64,000 nt of DNA. It comes from an uncultured Flavihumibacter sp. (GTDB lineage: Bacteria > Bacteroidota > Bacteroidia > Chitinophagales > Chitinophagaceae). Shown here one piece after another: positions 33,725 through 43,842 of the stretch. The stretch's first letter is position 1; each line of letters starts with the position of its first letter. The translations under genes were made by a program, and so were the position numbers. A model generated the notes under the pieces. That model did not search any database. It worked only from the letters and a program-made list of their open reading frames with translations, and had not been told where the DNA came from. The stretch covers positions 124,001 to 188,000 of the forward strand of contig CABHOY010000058.1 in the NCBI GenBank assembly GCA_902168105.1. The letters run 5' to 3'.

Positions 33725-34474
33725 ATGAAAAAACCTGTTAAAAAACTCATTAAGTTCAGCCTTGCCGCCGGTATGTTTGCCGGGATCCTTTTTACCATCG
33801 CTCCTACGGCCGGAAATAAGATGAAAGTAGTGCCGCTTACAGAGAACAGGATAAGTAGCAAACAGGCGTTATTTGCCCAGTTAAAGCTCGATTCCCTGGG
33901 TCTCTCTAAAGAGGCGTTCAACTACGCACTGTCTGGTCTGGAGAAATTGGAAAAAGAAGGTAAACTGAAAAATCCTGACCTGCTGACCATTGCCGACTTC
34001 AGTCAGCCGTCCAATAGGAAACGTCTGTTCGTGATTGACCTGAAACAGGGAACTGTACTGTTCAATACATTCGTATCCCATGGACGTAATTCCGGTACAG
34101 CTTTGGCAAACTCGTTCTCCAATGCACCTGAGAGCTTTAAAAGCAGCCTGGGGTTCTATGTGACCGGCGATACCTATAAGGGACAGCATGGTTATTCCCT
34201 GCGATTAGAAGGCGAAGAACAAGGTATTAACGATAATGCCATGAGCAGGGGTATTGTGATGCATAGTGCGAAATATGTGAGCGAGCAGATCGCTAAGTTA
34301 CAGGGTTATGTAGGTCGTAGCCTGGGCTGCCCGGCTATTCCTGAGAAGATACATAAACAGATCATTGAGGTCATTAAGAATGGCAGCTGTCTGTTCCTGT
34401 ACAGCCCTGATAAGTCATACATGGCCAATTCAAAGATGCTAACGGCACCAGCCATAGATTCTACTGTTGCCTAA
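33725..34474 (+). CDS. L,D-transpeptidase-type murein enzyme (YkuD_2 family)
   Basis: 249-residue exported enzyme expected to form or cut 3-3 peptidoglycan cross-links. The N-terminus is a short hydrophobic signal or anchor segment. The catalytic domain shows FVSHGRNSG, GFYVTGDTYKGQHGYSLRL, GIVMHSAKYV with the active-site His, and GRSLGCPAIP with nucleophile C202, the pattern of the 'murein L,D-transpeptidase catalytic domain' family common in Bacteroidota. It converges on a second L,D-transpeptidase 220 bases away; no terminator was seen between them. Confidence 0.87.
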   Translation: MKKPVKKLIKFSLAAGMFAGILFTIAPTAGNKMKVVPLTENRISSKQALFAQLKLDSLGLSKEAFNYALSGLEKLEKEGKLKNPDLLTIADFSQPSNRKRLFVIDLKQGTVLFNTFVSHGRNSGTALANSFSNAPESFKSSLGFYVTGDTYKGQHGYSLRLEGEEQGINDNAMSRGIVMHSAKYVSEQIAKLQGYVGRSLGCPAIPEKIHKQIIEVIKNGSCLFLYSPDKSYMANSKMLTAPAIDSTVA

Positions 34475-34696
34475 ACCTACGAGTCTGACATCCATTTTCC
34501 AATAGAATCAGATCCGTTCATCCTTCATCCTCCCTGGCCCCTCTTCAGATACTCACAGGTCGGCGCCCAATTATATTGTCACGCCGCAAAACATTACAGC
34601 CTCTGCATGGTGGTAATGCGTGTACCGAAAAGGGCCAGGGGGATGGGATGAGCTTTATGTAAAAGTTGTAGATGATCAATTTTGATCGCATGATAG

Positions 34697-36307
34697 TTAC
34701 TTCGGATCAGTAAAGAGCTTACGCGCCATGTAGGTATCATGATCGTAAATATCTTCCCTGAACTGCAGTTTTCCTCCCTCGTCAACCCAGGCGGTATAGT
34801 AAGTGATCAACACTGGTACCGGGTCCTTTACTCTAACATATTTTTCCTTCCCACTGTTCATTGCACTGTCAATTCTTTCCGCTGTCCAGGTGTTGTTATC
34901 TGCTAAAAGGTAGTTGGCCATCTTTACAGGGTCTCCCAGGCGGATACAGCCATGACTGAATGCCCGCTGATCTTTCTGAAAGAGATATTTCTGGTTCGTA
35001 TCATGAAAGTAGATGTTGAAGCTGTTCGGGAACAGGAACTTCACTTTTCCCAGCGGATTATCCTCTCCGGGTAATTGCCTGATCACCGGCAGCCCGTTAC
35101 GCTCTCCCGTTACTTCCATATTCTTTTCACTGAGATAATTTTTGTTGCGCGACATCGCTGGCAGCACTTCCTCCCGCACAATGCTGTTTGGCAGGTTCCA
35201 GTAAGGACTGAACACTACCTGGTTCAGGCTACCTGAGAACATCGTAGTGCTTTTACCCTCTTTACCTACTACTACCGGCATATCAAACTCTTTGTTCTTT
35301 CCCTTCCATACATGCAGGGCAAACTCCGGGATGTTCACGAGTATCAGACGGCCCTCCGGTGTGGATGGCGCCCATATCATCCTTTGCAGGTTAACCACCA
35401 TCCGCTCTACGAGTTTGATGGCAGGAACATTCATTTCACGTAAAAGCGTATCTGTGATAATGCCTTTCGGCGTATGTCCGTGTGTAGCTTCGAATACCTT
35501 CACAGCGTTTTCCAATCCGTCGTTAAATACGGTGGTCGTATCCCTTTCAGGATATTCTCCGGTGATCTGTAAACGCTTTTTCACCCATCCTATCAGAGCA
35601 GTACTGTCGCCCTTTTTATAACGTTTCTTCTTCTCGACGACTATTGTATCCCAGGGACTCTTTTTTGCAATGTCCAGGTACTGTTCCAATGATTTTGTAA
35701 GAGCAGTATAATTATTATTGATGTCATTCCTGTTCTTATCCTTGAGAATGGCGTCAGCCCTTTTCAGCAGTTCTTCTTTCGTTGCAGGCACTGTATGTTC
35801 CAGCCCTTCAACAGATCTATCTGTATCGTTATTCAGGAAATAATTGATGAAACGCTGCGTCAGCTGTAACTCTGTCTTTACAATATTCGCATCGCTCGGA
35901 GATGCGGCAGAGTCGCTATCTCCCGTCATCATAGCATTCAGACGGTATTCCAGCGCTTTATTGTTTTCACTGGTATCAACACTGTAGTCGTAAAGACTGC
36001 GGAAACCATATGCCTGTTCATTCAACCCCTGACTGTCAAACCAGGCGTATTGAAAATTACGTGCATTATAAAAGCTGATCAGGCGTTTGGCCAGCGTATC
36101 GTTCAGCTTTTGCTGAGAGATGAATTTATTGACATCACTGGTATCAAGAAAGAGATCATTGTAGGCATTCGCCGGAGTGATATCGGTGTTTCTGGGCGTA
36201 ACAGTAATGGCTTCCTCCTGCTGCTTCTGGCCAGTCTTGTTCTTACATCCATAAGAAAAGACAAACAGTCCGAAAGTGATCAGTACCAGTAAATTATTCG
36301 TTCTCAT
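34697..36307 (-). CDS. L,D-transpeptidase of the YcbB/LdtD type, lipoprotein
   Basis: 536 residues. Lipobox SYGC at the N-terminus followed by KNKTGQ. A helical scaffold region leads to a peptidoglycan-binding-like segment (VKVFEATHGHTPKGIITDTLLREMN) and the YkuD catalytic domain with LVNIPEFALHVW, and HDTNQKYLFQ, then SHGCIRLGDP with nucleophile C454. The layout (scaffold, PG-binding, catalytic) is that of YcbB/LdtD enzymes that make 3-3 cross-links. Its start codon lies six bases from a striking double palindrome (36314-36352), a probable control site. Confidence 0.9.
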   Translation of the reverse strand: MRTNNLLVLITFGLFVFSYGCKNKTGQKQQEEAITVTPRNTDITPANAYNDLFLDTSDVNKFISQQKLNDTLAKRLISFYNARNFQYAWFDSQGLNEQAYGFRSLYDYSVDTSENNKALEYRLNAMMTGDSDSAASPSDANIVKTELQLTQRFINYFLNNDTDRSVEGLEHTVPATKEELLKRADAILKDKNRNDINNNYTALTKSLEQYLDIAKKSPWDTIVVEKKKRYKKGDSTALIGWVKKRLQITGEYPERDTTTVFNDGLENAVKVFEATHGHTPKGIITDTLLREMNVPAIKLVERMVVNLQRMIWAPSTPEGRLILVNIPEFALHVWKGKNKEFDMPVVVGKEGKSTTMFSGSLNQVVFSPYWNLPNSIVREEVLPAMSRNKNYLSEKNMEVTGERNGLPVIRQLPGEDNPLGKVKFLFPNSFNIYFHDTNQKYLFQKDQRAFSHGCIRLGDPVKMANYLLADNNTWTAERIDSAMNSGKEKYVRVKDPVPVLITYYTAWVDEGGKLQFREDIYDHDTYMARKLFTDPK

Positions 36308-36313
36308 GCTTAA

Positions 36314-36352
36314 CCCTTTTGCAAAAGGCGTGCCTCTGCTTTTGCAAAAGGG
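36314..36352. promoter_or_regulatory. Twin 12-base palindromes forming an inverted repeat before the L,D-transpeptidase gene
   Basis: CTTTTGCAAAAG, itself a perfect palindrome, occurs at 36316-36327 and 36339-36350, 23 bases apart, about two helical turns. Together with flanking CC/GG they form a perfect 14-pair hairpin ending six bases before the start codon at 36307. It looks like a paired operator or a hairpin that masks translation start. It is not followed by a T-run on either strand. Confidence 0.6.
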
Positions 36353-36409
36353 CTAGCATGCCTGACCGTTCCGTTTCTGTAGAAAAAACTGCACAGGAAG
36401 TGTGGCCGA

Positions 36410-37762
36410 TCAGGAATTAATGGTCTTTCCTTCTTTGCTGAACTCCTTACGGATACCCGTGAGTATATCCTTTAGTAAAATAGTTTGACTATTTCTTTTA
36501 AGCGCCGCCAGACAGCTATACTGCACCACGTTAATGATAGCACCGCCCGCCAGCTCGTATTTTCTGGCAATGTCTTCCAGGTTGACGCCTGCGTCCATTT
36601 GCACCTTCGCAGGAAATGATTGTTGCCATAAACGTTGCCGCTGTTCCGGAGATGGAATAGGAAAATAGATCATCGACTGGAACCTTCTCCCGAATGCTTC
36701 ATCTATATTCGCTTTCAGGTTAGTGGCCAGTACTACCAGTCCGGGAAAGTCTTCGATCCGTTGCAGCAGGTAAGCCACTTCCTGGTTCGCATACCTGTCA
36801 TGCGAAGAGTTCGTGGCGCTTCTCTTACCAAACAGCGCATCCGCTTCGTCAAAGAAAAGGATCCAGTTCTTATTGGCTGCCTGATCAAATACACCTGCCA
36901 GGTTCTTTTCAGTTTCACCGATGTATTTGGACACTACCATAGAGAGGTCTATACGGTACACATCCAGCTGGAACGTCTTACCCAGCAGGCATGCAGTGAA
37001 CGATTTACCCGTTCCCGGAGGACCATAGAACAGCGCCCTGTAACCGGGTTTGATCCTGTTCTCCATCTCCCACTCCTTCATCAGTGTAGGCCCATGTTCT
37101 ATCCAGGTGCGGATCTCCTCTACTTCTGCCAGCGTATGCTGGTCCAGCACAAGGTCTTTCCAGTCAAGGTCCGTTTTGATCTGCTTCGCGGGGAACTGCG
37201 TGCTGTAATGAGGCTGATACGCGGTACCATGAGTGAAGAAACTAAGGTACTCGGAAGAGATCTGTAAGCCTCCGCTCAGAGAGGGTTCATCAGTATGTGC
37301 AGAGACCAGTTTCAGCATATTATGGCGGGCAAAGAAATGACCCGGACTGAATATCTGTAATAACTGGAACCGCTGTTGCAGATCATTTGCTGCCAGCAGG
37401 AATGCTGCTGTTTCTCCCGTAGGAAGGAAGCCACCATGCTGATTCCCTTTTATGCCGCCGAATTCAGTGAATCCTCTGTCGTAGGTACTATTCTTGACAA
37501 AGAAAACATCGAGCAATTGCGGTTGTATATGCGGACATAAGGCCAACAGCAATACCAGCCTTTCCTGCACGCTCATATTGTAATGACCGACGATCTGTGA
37601 ATACACAGCGTCTTTCACAGCCGCCGGTGGAGGCGGTTCTTCAGCCACAAAAGTATGCGCCTGCTCAAAATATTGTTTCATTCTCAGCTGCAGTATCTCA
37701 GAGAACCATTGCAGATCATTGTGCAATGCCACTGCGTTAGCTGAGATCAGGTGATTGTCCAT
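36410..37762 (-). CDS. eCIS AAA+ ATPase (Afp15-like)
   Basis: 450 residues. A helical N-terminal part precedes an AAA+ module with Walker A YGPPGTGKS near residue 248, Walker B WILFFDEADALFG, and the arginine-finger region ending GRRFQSMIYFP. Afp15-type ATPases are needed for assembly of contractile injection particles, probably in loading or sheath ordering. It is the last gene of the eCIS operon and overlaps the tape-measure gene by 16 bases. It resembles a Cdc48/FtsH-like single AAA domain, so the eCIS role rests mainly on its location. Confidence 0.9.
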   Translation of the reverse strand: MDNHLISANAVALHNDLQWFSEILQLRMKQYFEQAHTFVAEEPPPPAAVKDAVYSQIVGHYNMSVQERLVLLLALCPHIQPQLLDVFFVKNSTYDRGFTEFGGIKGNQHGGFLPTGETAAFLLAANDLQQRFQLLQIFSPGHFFARHNMLKLVSAHTDEPSLSGGLQISSEYLSFFTHGTAYQPHYSTQFPAKQIKTDLDWKDLVLDQHTLAEVEEIRTWIEHGPTLMKEWEMENRIKPGYRALFYGPPGTGKSFTACLLGKTFQLDVYRIDLSMVVSKYIGETEKNLAGVFDQAANKNWILFFDEADALFGKRSATNSSHDRYANQEVAYLLQRIEDFPGLVVLATNLKANIDEAFGRRFQSMIYFPIPSPEQRQRLWQQSFPAKVQMDAGVNLEDIARKYELAGGAIINVVQYSCLAALKRNSQTILLKDILTGIRKEFSKEGKTINS

Positions 37763-40278
37763 TCGGTATATAACACTTTAGGGAGCCAGGAAAAACGCAT
37801 CATTCCATAACTCCAGGGTAATGTTTGTAATATAATATCATAACTGCGTTGCTGCACCCGGAGGAACCATGCTTCTTCCGTTTGCCATATCATCCCTTCC
37901 CTTTTCAGGAAAGAGGCCCTGAAGCCATCTACTGAACTGTTATGCATCTTAGGCCATTGCTGGATGGCAGCGCCTATCAGTTGTTTTGACAGTTCTTTTT
38001 CAGCGTCAGTTAACACGATGTCCGGCATCAATGGTTCTTGCCATGGCATATTACACAGCACTTTGTTCAGCGTCAACGCATGTTCAGGATGATCAGTACC
38101 ATCGTCTACCAACAATTGCAGCAGGCGTACGGCGCGGTGTCTTGCTGTTTCATTCACAAACTTTCCTCCTTCCAGCAATTGCAGACGTGAGAAATAAGTA
38201 TGAAAGAAAGGATGCAGTAATACCAGTCCCGCATTCTGAACAGTGACCGCTTCTTCCGCAGATGCCGCTAATGGCTTCCTGCTGCCGAACAGGCTCTCGT
38301 AAGGCCTGTCTTCGGCCAGCGGTTGTAATATTTCCTTCGGATGATCCGCCAGCTTTGCCAGCTGTCGCTCCTCCGCCACAGCAACCACTTGTGAGGTGCT
38401 GGTCTTCAGCATTTCAGCGGTGGCCTGCTGTAATAAAGGCACCGCAGTACAGATCTGCATAAAGGATGATACGCTGCCCGCATCGTAGCTCACAATCGCC
38501 TTCAGCAGCTTATGCATGGTCGTTTCATTATAGCTGCCGATATACTTTGCCAGACTATTAATATAGTCATCACTGTTATTGATCAGTAACTTGCCCGACA
38601 GCCATAACAGGTTGAACCTGCGGAAGAGCAAGCGGATATGTTCACGCTCCAGATTATCTGTAAGCAGACTCTCCATAAGGCCCTGCCATTCCTTCAGCGC
38701 CGTAATGGTATGGTTCCCCCACAACAATGGAAGCGCATCGCGCATCATATGCCAGAAATCATCTTCCGTAGTATGTAAGGCTACCTGTTGTAATACTGCT
38801 ACCGGCGCCAGTACGCTCCGGTAAAAAGCCATCCTCTCCGGATGCGAACGTTGCTGATATTGCAGCCAGATCTCCCGGAAACTGTTCCGGTGTTGTATAA
38901 AAGTATGTGGCAATGCCTGTTGCAGGAACTGTAAGGTATCCTGCTCGGCATAGACCTGTAATTGCTTGCGGATGTTCTCTTCCAGCGGCGTGACCGGCCT
39001 GTCGAATAAGCGGTGTACTTCCAGGCGGGCCTGCAGGTTGTGCACCGGATGTTCCCACATCGCTGCAAGCACCAGCGGACGTTTTCTAAACAGCAGGATC
39101 ACCGCTTGTCTTAAGAGTATTTCCTGTCTGCCCGTTTGCAGTCTGCTGAACCATACAGGCAAGGGCTGCCCCGTAATAAAGGCACGGAACAATACCACCG
39201 CCTGCTGCCACACCTCTTCCCGGTCTTCCTTACTCACTATCGTGTCGTAGTTGATCCACAATAAAGGTAACGGCAGGTCAGAGTGCATACCGCCCGGTAA
39301 GGGCAGTAAACGGGGCGCGATCACATTTTCATATGCATCATGCGGCATGACCACCAGCGATTGCCCGCTCTGTGTATGTAAGCCCGCCGCTTCATTCTCT
39401 TCATACAATACCTGAATGAAGGTGACGAAAGAGTCGGAAGGGATGTATTGGCGATAAGCATCTATCGCCTTACGAAAAATATAAAGCAGGTGAAAATAAT
39501 CAACGTTGAAGTGTCGCGCCAGTCTTTCGAGGTTACGGCGGATGAACTGTTTCCTGTTGAACTGACCACTATTGTCGGTGACAAGATAGGTCAGTACGAA
39601 CAACCAGACAGCGCGCTCAAATTCACTCCGTGCATTCTGTATCACAGGTTGCCTGTTGTGCAGCGTGATAACGCCTGTGATATACCCAAGAATGAACGTA
39701 GCCTGTGCTTCTTCCAGTGAGGTGATGATCTGTTGTACCACCTCACGGGAGAAATGCCAGGCAATACGTTTCAGGATATAATCCTGCTGCGCGATCTCTG
39801 TAATGAATGCAGCAAAACGGGAAGGGTCTTCATCTATAAGCGCCAGCAATATTCTTTCCAGCTGCTCACCTTCTTCTGTCTGTGCCCACCAGGGCATACT
39901 ACCGGTACGCAGGTAATGCCCTAGCAAGGCATACTGACGCGCAGTTTCGTTGTGGAAGTAAAGTCCTTCGCTGGCTGTATTATGCTGATCTGACTTATCT
40001 ATTTTCTCCCGTAAGGCCTTCTCCAGCGCCTCCGGTAATAAGCGGATGATATCCTGCTCGAAATTGGTGTATGGCAATGTGCCCAGATCTATTTCCAGCT
40101 CATGTATCCAGACACTTTCTGTTGATAACAATACTTTGTTTATCACCCCTTCAGCCGCAGCAGATAAATGAAGATTGAACAGGCTACTGAATTTATCCTG
40201 CAAAGACCTGGCAGATCCCTTATCTGCATATTCAATATCAAATGTCCACTTACGGATAATATGTTCGCCCCTACCCAT
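37747..40278 (-). CDS. eCIS tape measure protein (Afp14-like)
   Basis: 843 residues, mostly helical. The N-terminus (HIIRKWTFDIEYADKGSARSL, SVWIHELEIDLGTLPYTNFEQDI) matches the 'contractile injection system tape measure protein' family, whose length sets the length of the tail tube. There are no membrane segments. It starts one base before the end of the Afp12-like gene and overlaps the ATPase gene by 16 bases, consistent with coupled expression. Confidence 0.87.
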   Translation of the reverse strand: MGRGEHIIRKWTFDIEYADKGSARSLQDKFSSLFNLHLSAAAEGVINKVLLSTESVWIHELEIDLGTLPYTNFEQDIIRLLPEALEKALREKIDKSDQHNTASEGLYFHNETARQYALLGHYLRTGSMPWWAQTEEGEQLERILLALIDEDPSRFAAFITEIAQQDYILKRIAWHFSREVVQQIITSLEEAQATFILGYITGVITLHNRQPVIQNARSEFERAVWLFVLTYLVTDNSGQFNRKQFIRRNLERLARHFNVDYFHLLYIFRKAIDAYRQYIPSDSFVTFIQVLYEENEAAGLHTQSGQSLVVMPHDAYENVIAPRLLPLPGGMHSDLPLPLLWINYDTIVSKEDREEVWQQAVVLFRAFITGQPLPVWFSRLQTGRQEILLRQAVILLFRKRPLVLAAMWEHPVHNLQARLEVHRLFDRPVTPLEENIRKQLQVYAEQDTLQFLQQALPHTFIQHRNSFREIWLQYQQRSHPERMAFYRSVLAPVAVLQQVALHTTEDDFWHMMRDALPLLWGNHTITALKEWQGLMESLLTDNLEREHIRLLFRRFNLLWLSGKLLINNSDDYINSLAKYIGSYNETTMHKLLKAIVSYDAGSVSSFMQICTAVPLLQQATAEMLKTSTSQVVAVAEERQLAKLADHPKEILQPLAEDRPYESLFGSRKPLAASAEEAVTVQNAGLVLLHPFFHTYFSRLQLLEGGKFVNETARHRAVRLLQLLVDDGTDHPEHALTLNKVLCNMPWQEPLMPDIVLTDAEKELSKQLIGAAIQQWPKMHNSSVDGFRASFLKREGMIWQTEEAWFLRVQQRSYDIILQTLPWSYGMMRFSWLPKVLYTEWTIT

Positions 40279-43041
40279 TTACGGCCGCCTGTTTTTAGTC
40301 AGGAATTCCAGCATTCTTCTACGCTCCGCAGGCATAGTGCCATGAACATACAGATCAGGCAACGCCTCTAACCAGGGGTAGTAAATGCTTTCGAACTGGC
40401 GCATATCAGCTATGCCCAGCCAGCGGAAACGTACGCTGTAATACACAGGTGTTTGTTCCCGTATAAGGTCCTGCGTGAACTTTCTGAATTCTTCATACTG
40501 GAACCTGGCGGGCCAGGAAGGCAGCACGATCGTGATCATGGGCCGGTAAAAGGAGTCCGGCATCGAGGACCCGTTACCGGAGTCAATATAATATTCCATT
40601 CTAGGATAGTCGGCATTCGAACCGGCAGCGATATGCCGGAGGCAGGACGCTATCTCAACCATATCTGCCGTAAGCGTCGCCTGACTTGTATGCACCAGGC
40701 AGGACGCTAATAACTGCTGGTACATATCCTGGGCTTCCAGTTCCTCCCAGTCGGTATCTATCAGGAGGTTCACCGTTCTCTCACGATCTTCGAACGACTG
40801 GTACGTACGCTGTTCCAGGAGCAGCTTTCCACCTTGTCCGCAAAGGCGGAAACCATAGGCGGCACTTTTCAGCAATGGTTTCAACAAGGTATGCTCTACA
40901 ATATAAAAACCTTCCGACTCCATACTGATCTCCTGCAGGTGCGTGATCATACGGCATTGTGCCTGCATGGCAGCCTGTTTGGTGAGGTGCTTGGCCGTTG
41001 CATGCCAGGTGTTCTGTCCCGGCGCTTTATATAATACGAGGAAATGATTATTCGCAGGATCTTCTACTATCTTATAATGCACGGTATCTATACCATGTTT
41101 CAACAGAGAAACAGGCTGATGACCGAAATAGTATTTGTCGGTACCGATCGCATCATCCGCAATATCGTCACTGTACCATATATTCTCTCCATTTACATGC
41201 AGATGTTTTGATTGCGGTACCGGCTGCCATCCGCCTACTTTCATATCCAGATGGTCTTTATTGAAAACATCCGTTAATTTCTGTCTGAAATTACGCTCAA
41301 TATGCAACAGCTTATAGAGCCATTGATGATATCCCGAGTAGATACCTTTCGCCTCCATATCAAGCATATAGTTGAAGGCCTGTATACGTTCTGACAACAG
41401 GACAGGCAACTTTTGAAGGATACTGGCCTTCCAGCGCAACTCGTAGTTGATCCGCTGTTTTTCATTCGGCGGCTGATACACCATCTCATACAGGCTCACA
41501 GGGTATCTTGGCACTACCATGTTAAAACGGGCAAGCAGGTGGTCAAAGATGCGGACCTTCCGTTGCTGGTACAATTCATCCTGCTCCGTCATGTCCTGTA
41601 GTGACTGTACATAAGCGTTCGCAGGGTCGGCCATGAACGCCTCCCAGCTTTGTTTGCTGGGCCGGAATGCTTTCAGCAGGTGTTTCACATGCGGCACCTC
41701 ATACAGCGGTTGTGTAAAATAGGTGGTAGCAGGCACCTTATTGAGGTCTGGAGAAAACACCGACGACAGGTTACCCAGCTGCGCCAGGTAGTTCGCCATG
41801 ATCTGTTCAAAGAATAAAAGGTAAGCCTTCAGCTGCTTTGCCTGCGCCCTCCGTTGTAATGTTTCATACCGGGATATCTCTTCATTCCCAATGCCGTAAA
41901 TGGTAGGGAAGAAATGTTGCATAGAGAAGTATTGTCCGGCGTTACGGTAGTCAGCCTCCAGTGAATGGTCCGCCAATCCCTTTTCCTGCACGGTATAATG
42001 CCGCTTCTTCACTTCCCTGACCTTCTCGTATACGTTCCAGAATATGGCATCACGGGAATGCTGCTCAAACTGGTCACTATAAATACCGATATCATTGCGG
42101 GCGTCCGCAATGTCTACATAAGGATAATACCCTGGTTGCACCAATACCGGGCGACTGCTAAAATTCACGCCATCTGCGGAGACATTCAGCGATTTTATCT
42201 GCAACACGCCTGTAACCGAAGAAACGGCTTTCACCATCTCCGAAGGATCGATCTGTTGTTTCCTTTCCAACAGGTCCTCATCGGGAACAAAACCCCTGGT
42301 AAGCTGTGGCCCCAGGTAGATGTCTTCTGTAGCGTAACCTGCCTCCAGCAGCTCGCCTTCCGAAAGGAACCTCACGGAAGGATGTACCACCTGTTCGATC
42401 GCGTTACAGATATAGGCCAGCGTTTCCCTCACCGGGTAACGGGCGTCCACCATGATGGTAGCCCGGATGGAAATATGTTGCGGCTTTAATACCGAGATCT
42501 CTTCAAAGTTCTCTCCCACACTACGGTAACGCATCAGGCAGTTCCTGACAGATGCTACCAGTTTTTCGGCAGCAGAAGCCAGTACTTCGATCTCACGCGT
42601 AAGTTTATCATTGGGTTGTATAAATACCCGGTAGGTACCCTTTCCTGCACCGGGCGTATATTTTGATAGAACAGGCTCTATCCAGATATTCTCTACGTTT
42701 TCCAGCTGGTCCAGTATCAGTTTGCGATAATCCGCTACTGTCACCGGCCCTGAACTGAGGATGTCCGCTTTGCTGAAGAAAGCGTTATCCATAGCGTTAA
42801 TACGCCCATTCTTGTCTGCCAGCAGTTCATTGACCGGGAAGTCCGTTTTATAGGCAAGATCAGTCAATGCAAAACATAACTGCTCCAGGATGGTGACACC
42901 CGGGTCATGCAGGTTGTAATCCGTCCAGACATGTCCGGACAGTTCCTGCACAAGTGTAAGCGCTTCCGCTCTTAGCCTGGCATACTCCAGGGTAGTGTCA
43001 CGCGCCTTATCACGGCTGATCTGTAAAGGAATCTTTGCCAT
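40279..43041 (-). CDS. eCIS baseplate wedge protein (Afp12-like)
   Basis: 920 residues. The N-terminal segment HVWTDYNLHDPGVTILEQLCFALTDLAYKTDF is the signature of Afp12/Pvc12 baseplate proteins ('sd-n-HDPGvTllE-l'). It would join the Afp11-like protein in the wedges around the spike. The phrase TDYNLHDPGVTILE-like motif places it in the gp6/gp7-type family. Nine bases separate it from the upstream fibre-like gene. Confidence 0.87.
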   Translation of the reverse strand: MAKIPLQISRDKARDTTLEYARLRAEALTLVQELSGHVWTDYNLHDPGVTILEQLCFALTDLAYKTDFPVNELLADKNGRINAMDNAFFSKADILSSGPVTVADYRKLILDQLENVENIWIEPVLSKYTPGAGKGTYRVFIQPNDKLTREIEVLASAAEKLVASVRNCLMRYRSVGENFEEISVLKPQHISIRATIMVDARYPVRETLAYICNAIEQVVHPSVRFLSEGELLEAGYATEDIYLGPQLTRGFVPDEDLLERKQQIDPSEMVKAVSSVTGVLQIKSLNVSADGVNFSSRPVLVQPGYYPYVDIADARNDIGIYSDQFEQHSRDAIFWNVYEKVREVKKRHYTVQEKGLADHSLEADYRNAGQYFSMQHFFPTIYGIGNEEISRYETLQRRAQAKQLKAYLLFFEQIMANYLAQLGNLSSVFSPDLNKVPATTYFTQPLYEVPHVKHLLKAFRPSKQSWEAFMADPANAYVQSLQDMTEQDELYQQRKVRIFDHLLARFNMVVPRYPVSLYEMVYQPPNEKQRINYELRWKASILQKLPVLLSERIQAFNYMLDMEAKGIYSGYHQWLYKLLHIERNFRQKLTDVFNKDHLDMKVGGWQPVPQSKHLHVNGENIWYSDDIADDAIGTDKYYFGHQPVSLLKHGIDTVHYKIVEDPANNHFLVLYKAPGQNTWHATAKHLTKQAAMQAQCRMITHLQEISMESEGFYIVEHTLLKPLLKSAAYGFRLCGQGGKLLLEQRTYQSFEDRERTVNLLIDTDWEELEAQDMYQQLLASCLVHTSQATLTADMVEIASCLRHIAAGSNADYPRMEYYIDSGNGSSMPDSFYRPMITIVLPSWPARFQYEEFRKFTQDLIREQTPVYYSVRFRWLGIADMRQFESIYYPWLEALPDLYVHGTMPAERRRMLEFLTKNRRP

Positions 43042-43050
43042 AAACGAAAC

Positions 43051-43836
43051 TTAGTGATAATAATCTTCCGGCATAAATGAAGTATCGTCCCATAACCGCA
43101 TGATGCGATAATAGATGTCTACGTCTTCTCCGTAATTACTATTGGTACGCAATTGCAGATCATAATTATGCGCACTGCCTTTCCACCGTAATCTCAATCT
43201 GTTCCAGAAGAAACCATAGTGTGCGGAAGTACGGCGTATGCTGCATTGCGATCCGCCAAAGGCACTCACGGCAATGGCATGCATAATAGCAAAACGTCCC
43301 GAATTACGTTTACCTGTCCTGGCCATTATTTCATAGGCATGACAGTTATCTAATCCGCTGAGAATAGGGTGCCACCTGCCATCCGCAGGTACCTTGCCTG
43401 TTACATAGGTACCGGTACGTCCTTCCATCGCTACAAAACCGGCGACGTCCATTTTATAACAGGGATTGCATTTCCTGCCAACGCCCATGTTGCCGTTCAG
43501 ATGGAAATAGAAGTTCTTTTCATCTGTCTGTACTTCCTTCGAAGCATCAGGATTAGCGCCCATCCGGAAGCCCGGATTATCCCTTTCATCTTTCTCCATC
43601 AGGAAGAAAGGTTCCAGATCGTCGTTGGTACGATAAAAGGATACAAATCTTTTGGAAGCTCCCAATGCTGCTACCAGCATACCATTCTCCTCATCCTTCG
43701 AGAAACCGTCCTCCTGTTTGTTAATGGTGGAGTCTATCAGATGTGCAAAGTGATGTTCTGTCGGCAGTTTTCCATTACGGAAATGCTCCTTCAGTTCTTC
43801 TCTGCCATAGATCTTATTATTGTTTGTCGTGGCCAT
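43051..43836 (-). CDS. Probable eCIS fibre or adhesin-like protein
   Basis: 261 residues. The N-terminus (YGREELKEHFRNGKLPTEHHFAHLIDSTIN) is charged and likely helical, suited to docking on the baseplate. The middle contains NGNMGVGRKCNPCYKMDVAG, a variant of the G-N-V-G-I-G-T-x-x-P-x-x-K-L-D-V-x-G signature common in Bacteroidota tail-fibre-like proteins. The C-terminal half is beta-rich with basic and aromatic residues (FWNRLRLRWKG) and may be the receptor-binding head. It lies between the Afp11- and Afp12-like genes. Its position replaces the Afp13 fibre of other clusters; the role is inferred. Confidence 0.6.
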   Translation of the reverse strand: MATTNNNKIYGREELKEHFRNGKLPTEHHFAHLIDSTINKQEDGFSKDEENGMLVAALGASKRFVSFYRTNDDLEPFFLMEKDERDNPGFRMGANPDASKEVQTDEKNFYFHLNGNMGVGRKCNPCYKMDVAGFVAMEGRTGTYVTGKVPADGRWHPILSGLDNCHAYEIMARTGKRNSGRFAIMHAIAVSAFGGSQCSIRRTSAHYGFFWNRLRLRWKGSAHNYDLQLRTNSNYGEDVDIYYRIMRLWDDTSFMPEDYYH

Positions 43837-43842
43837 AGTCCG

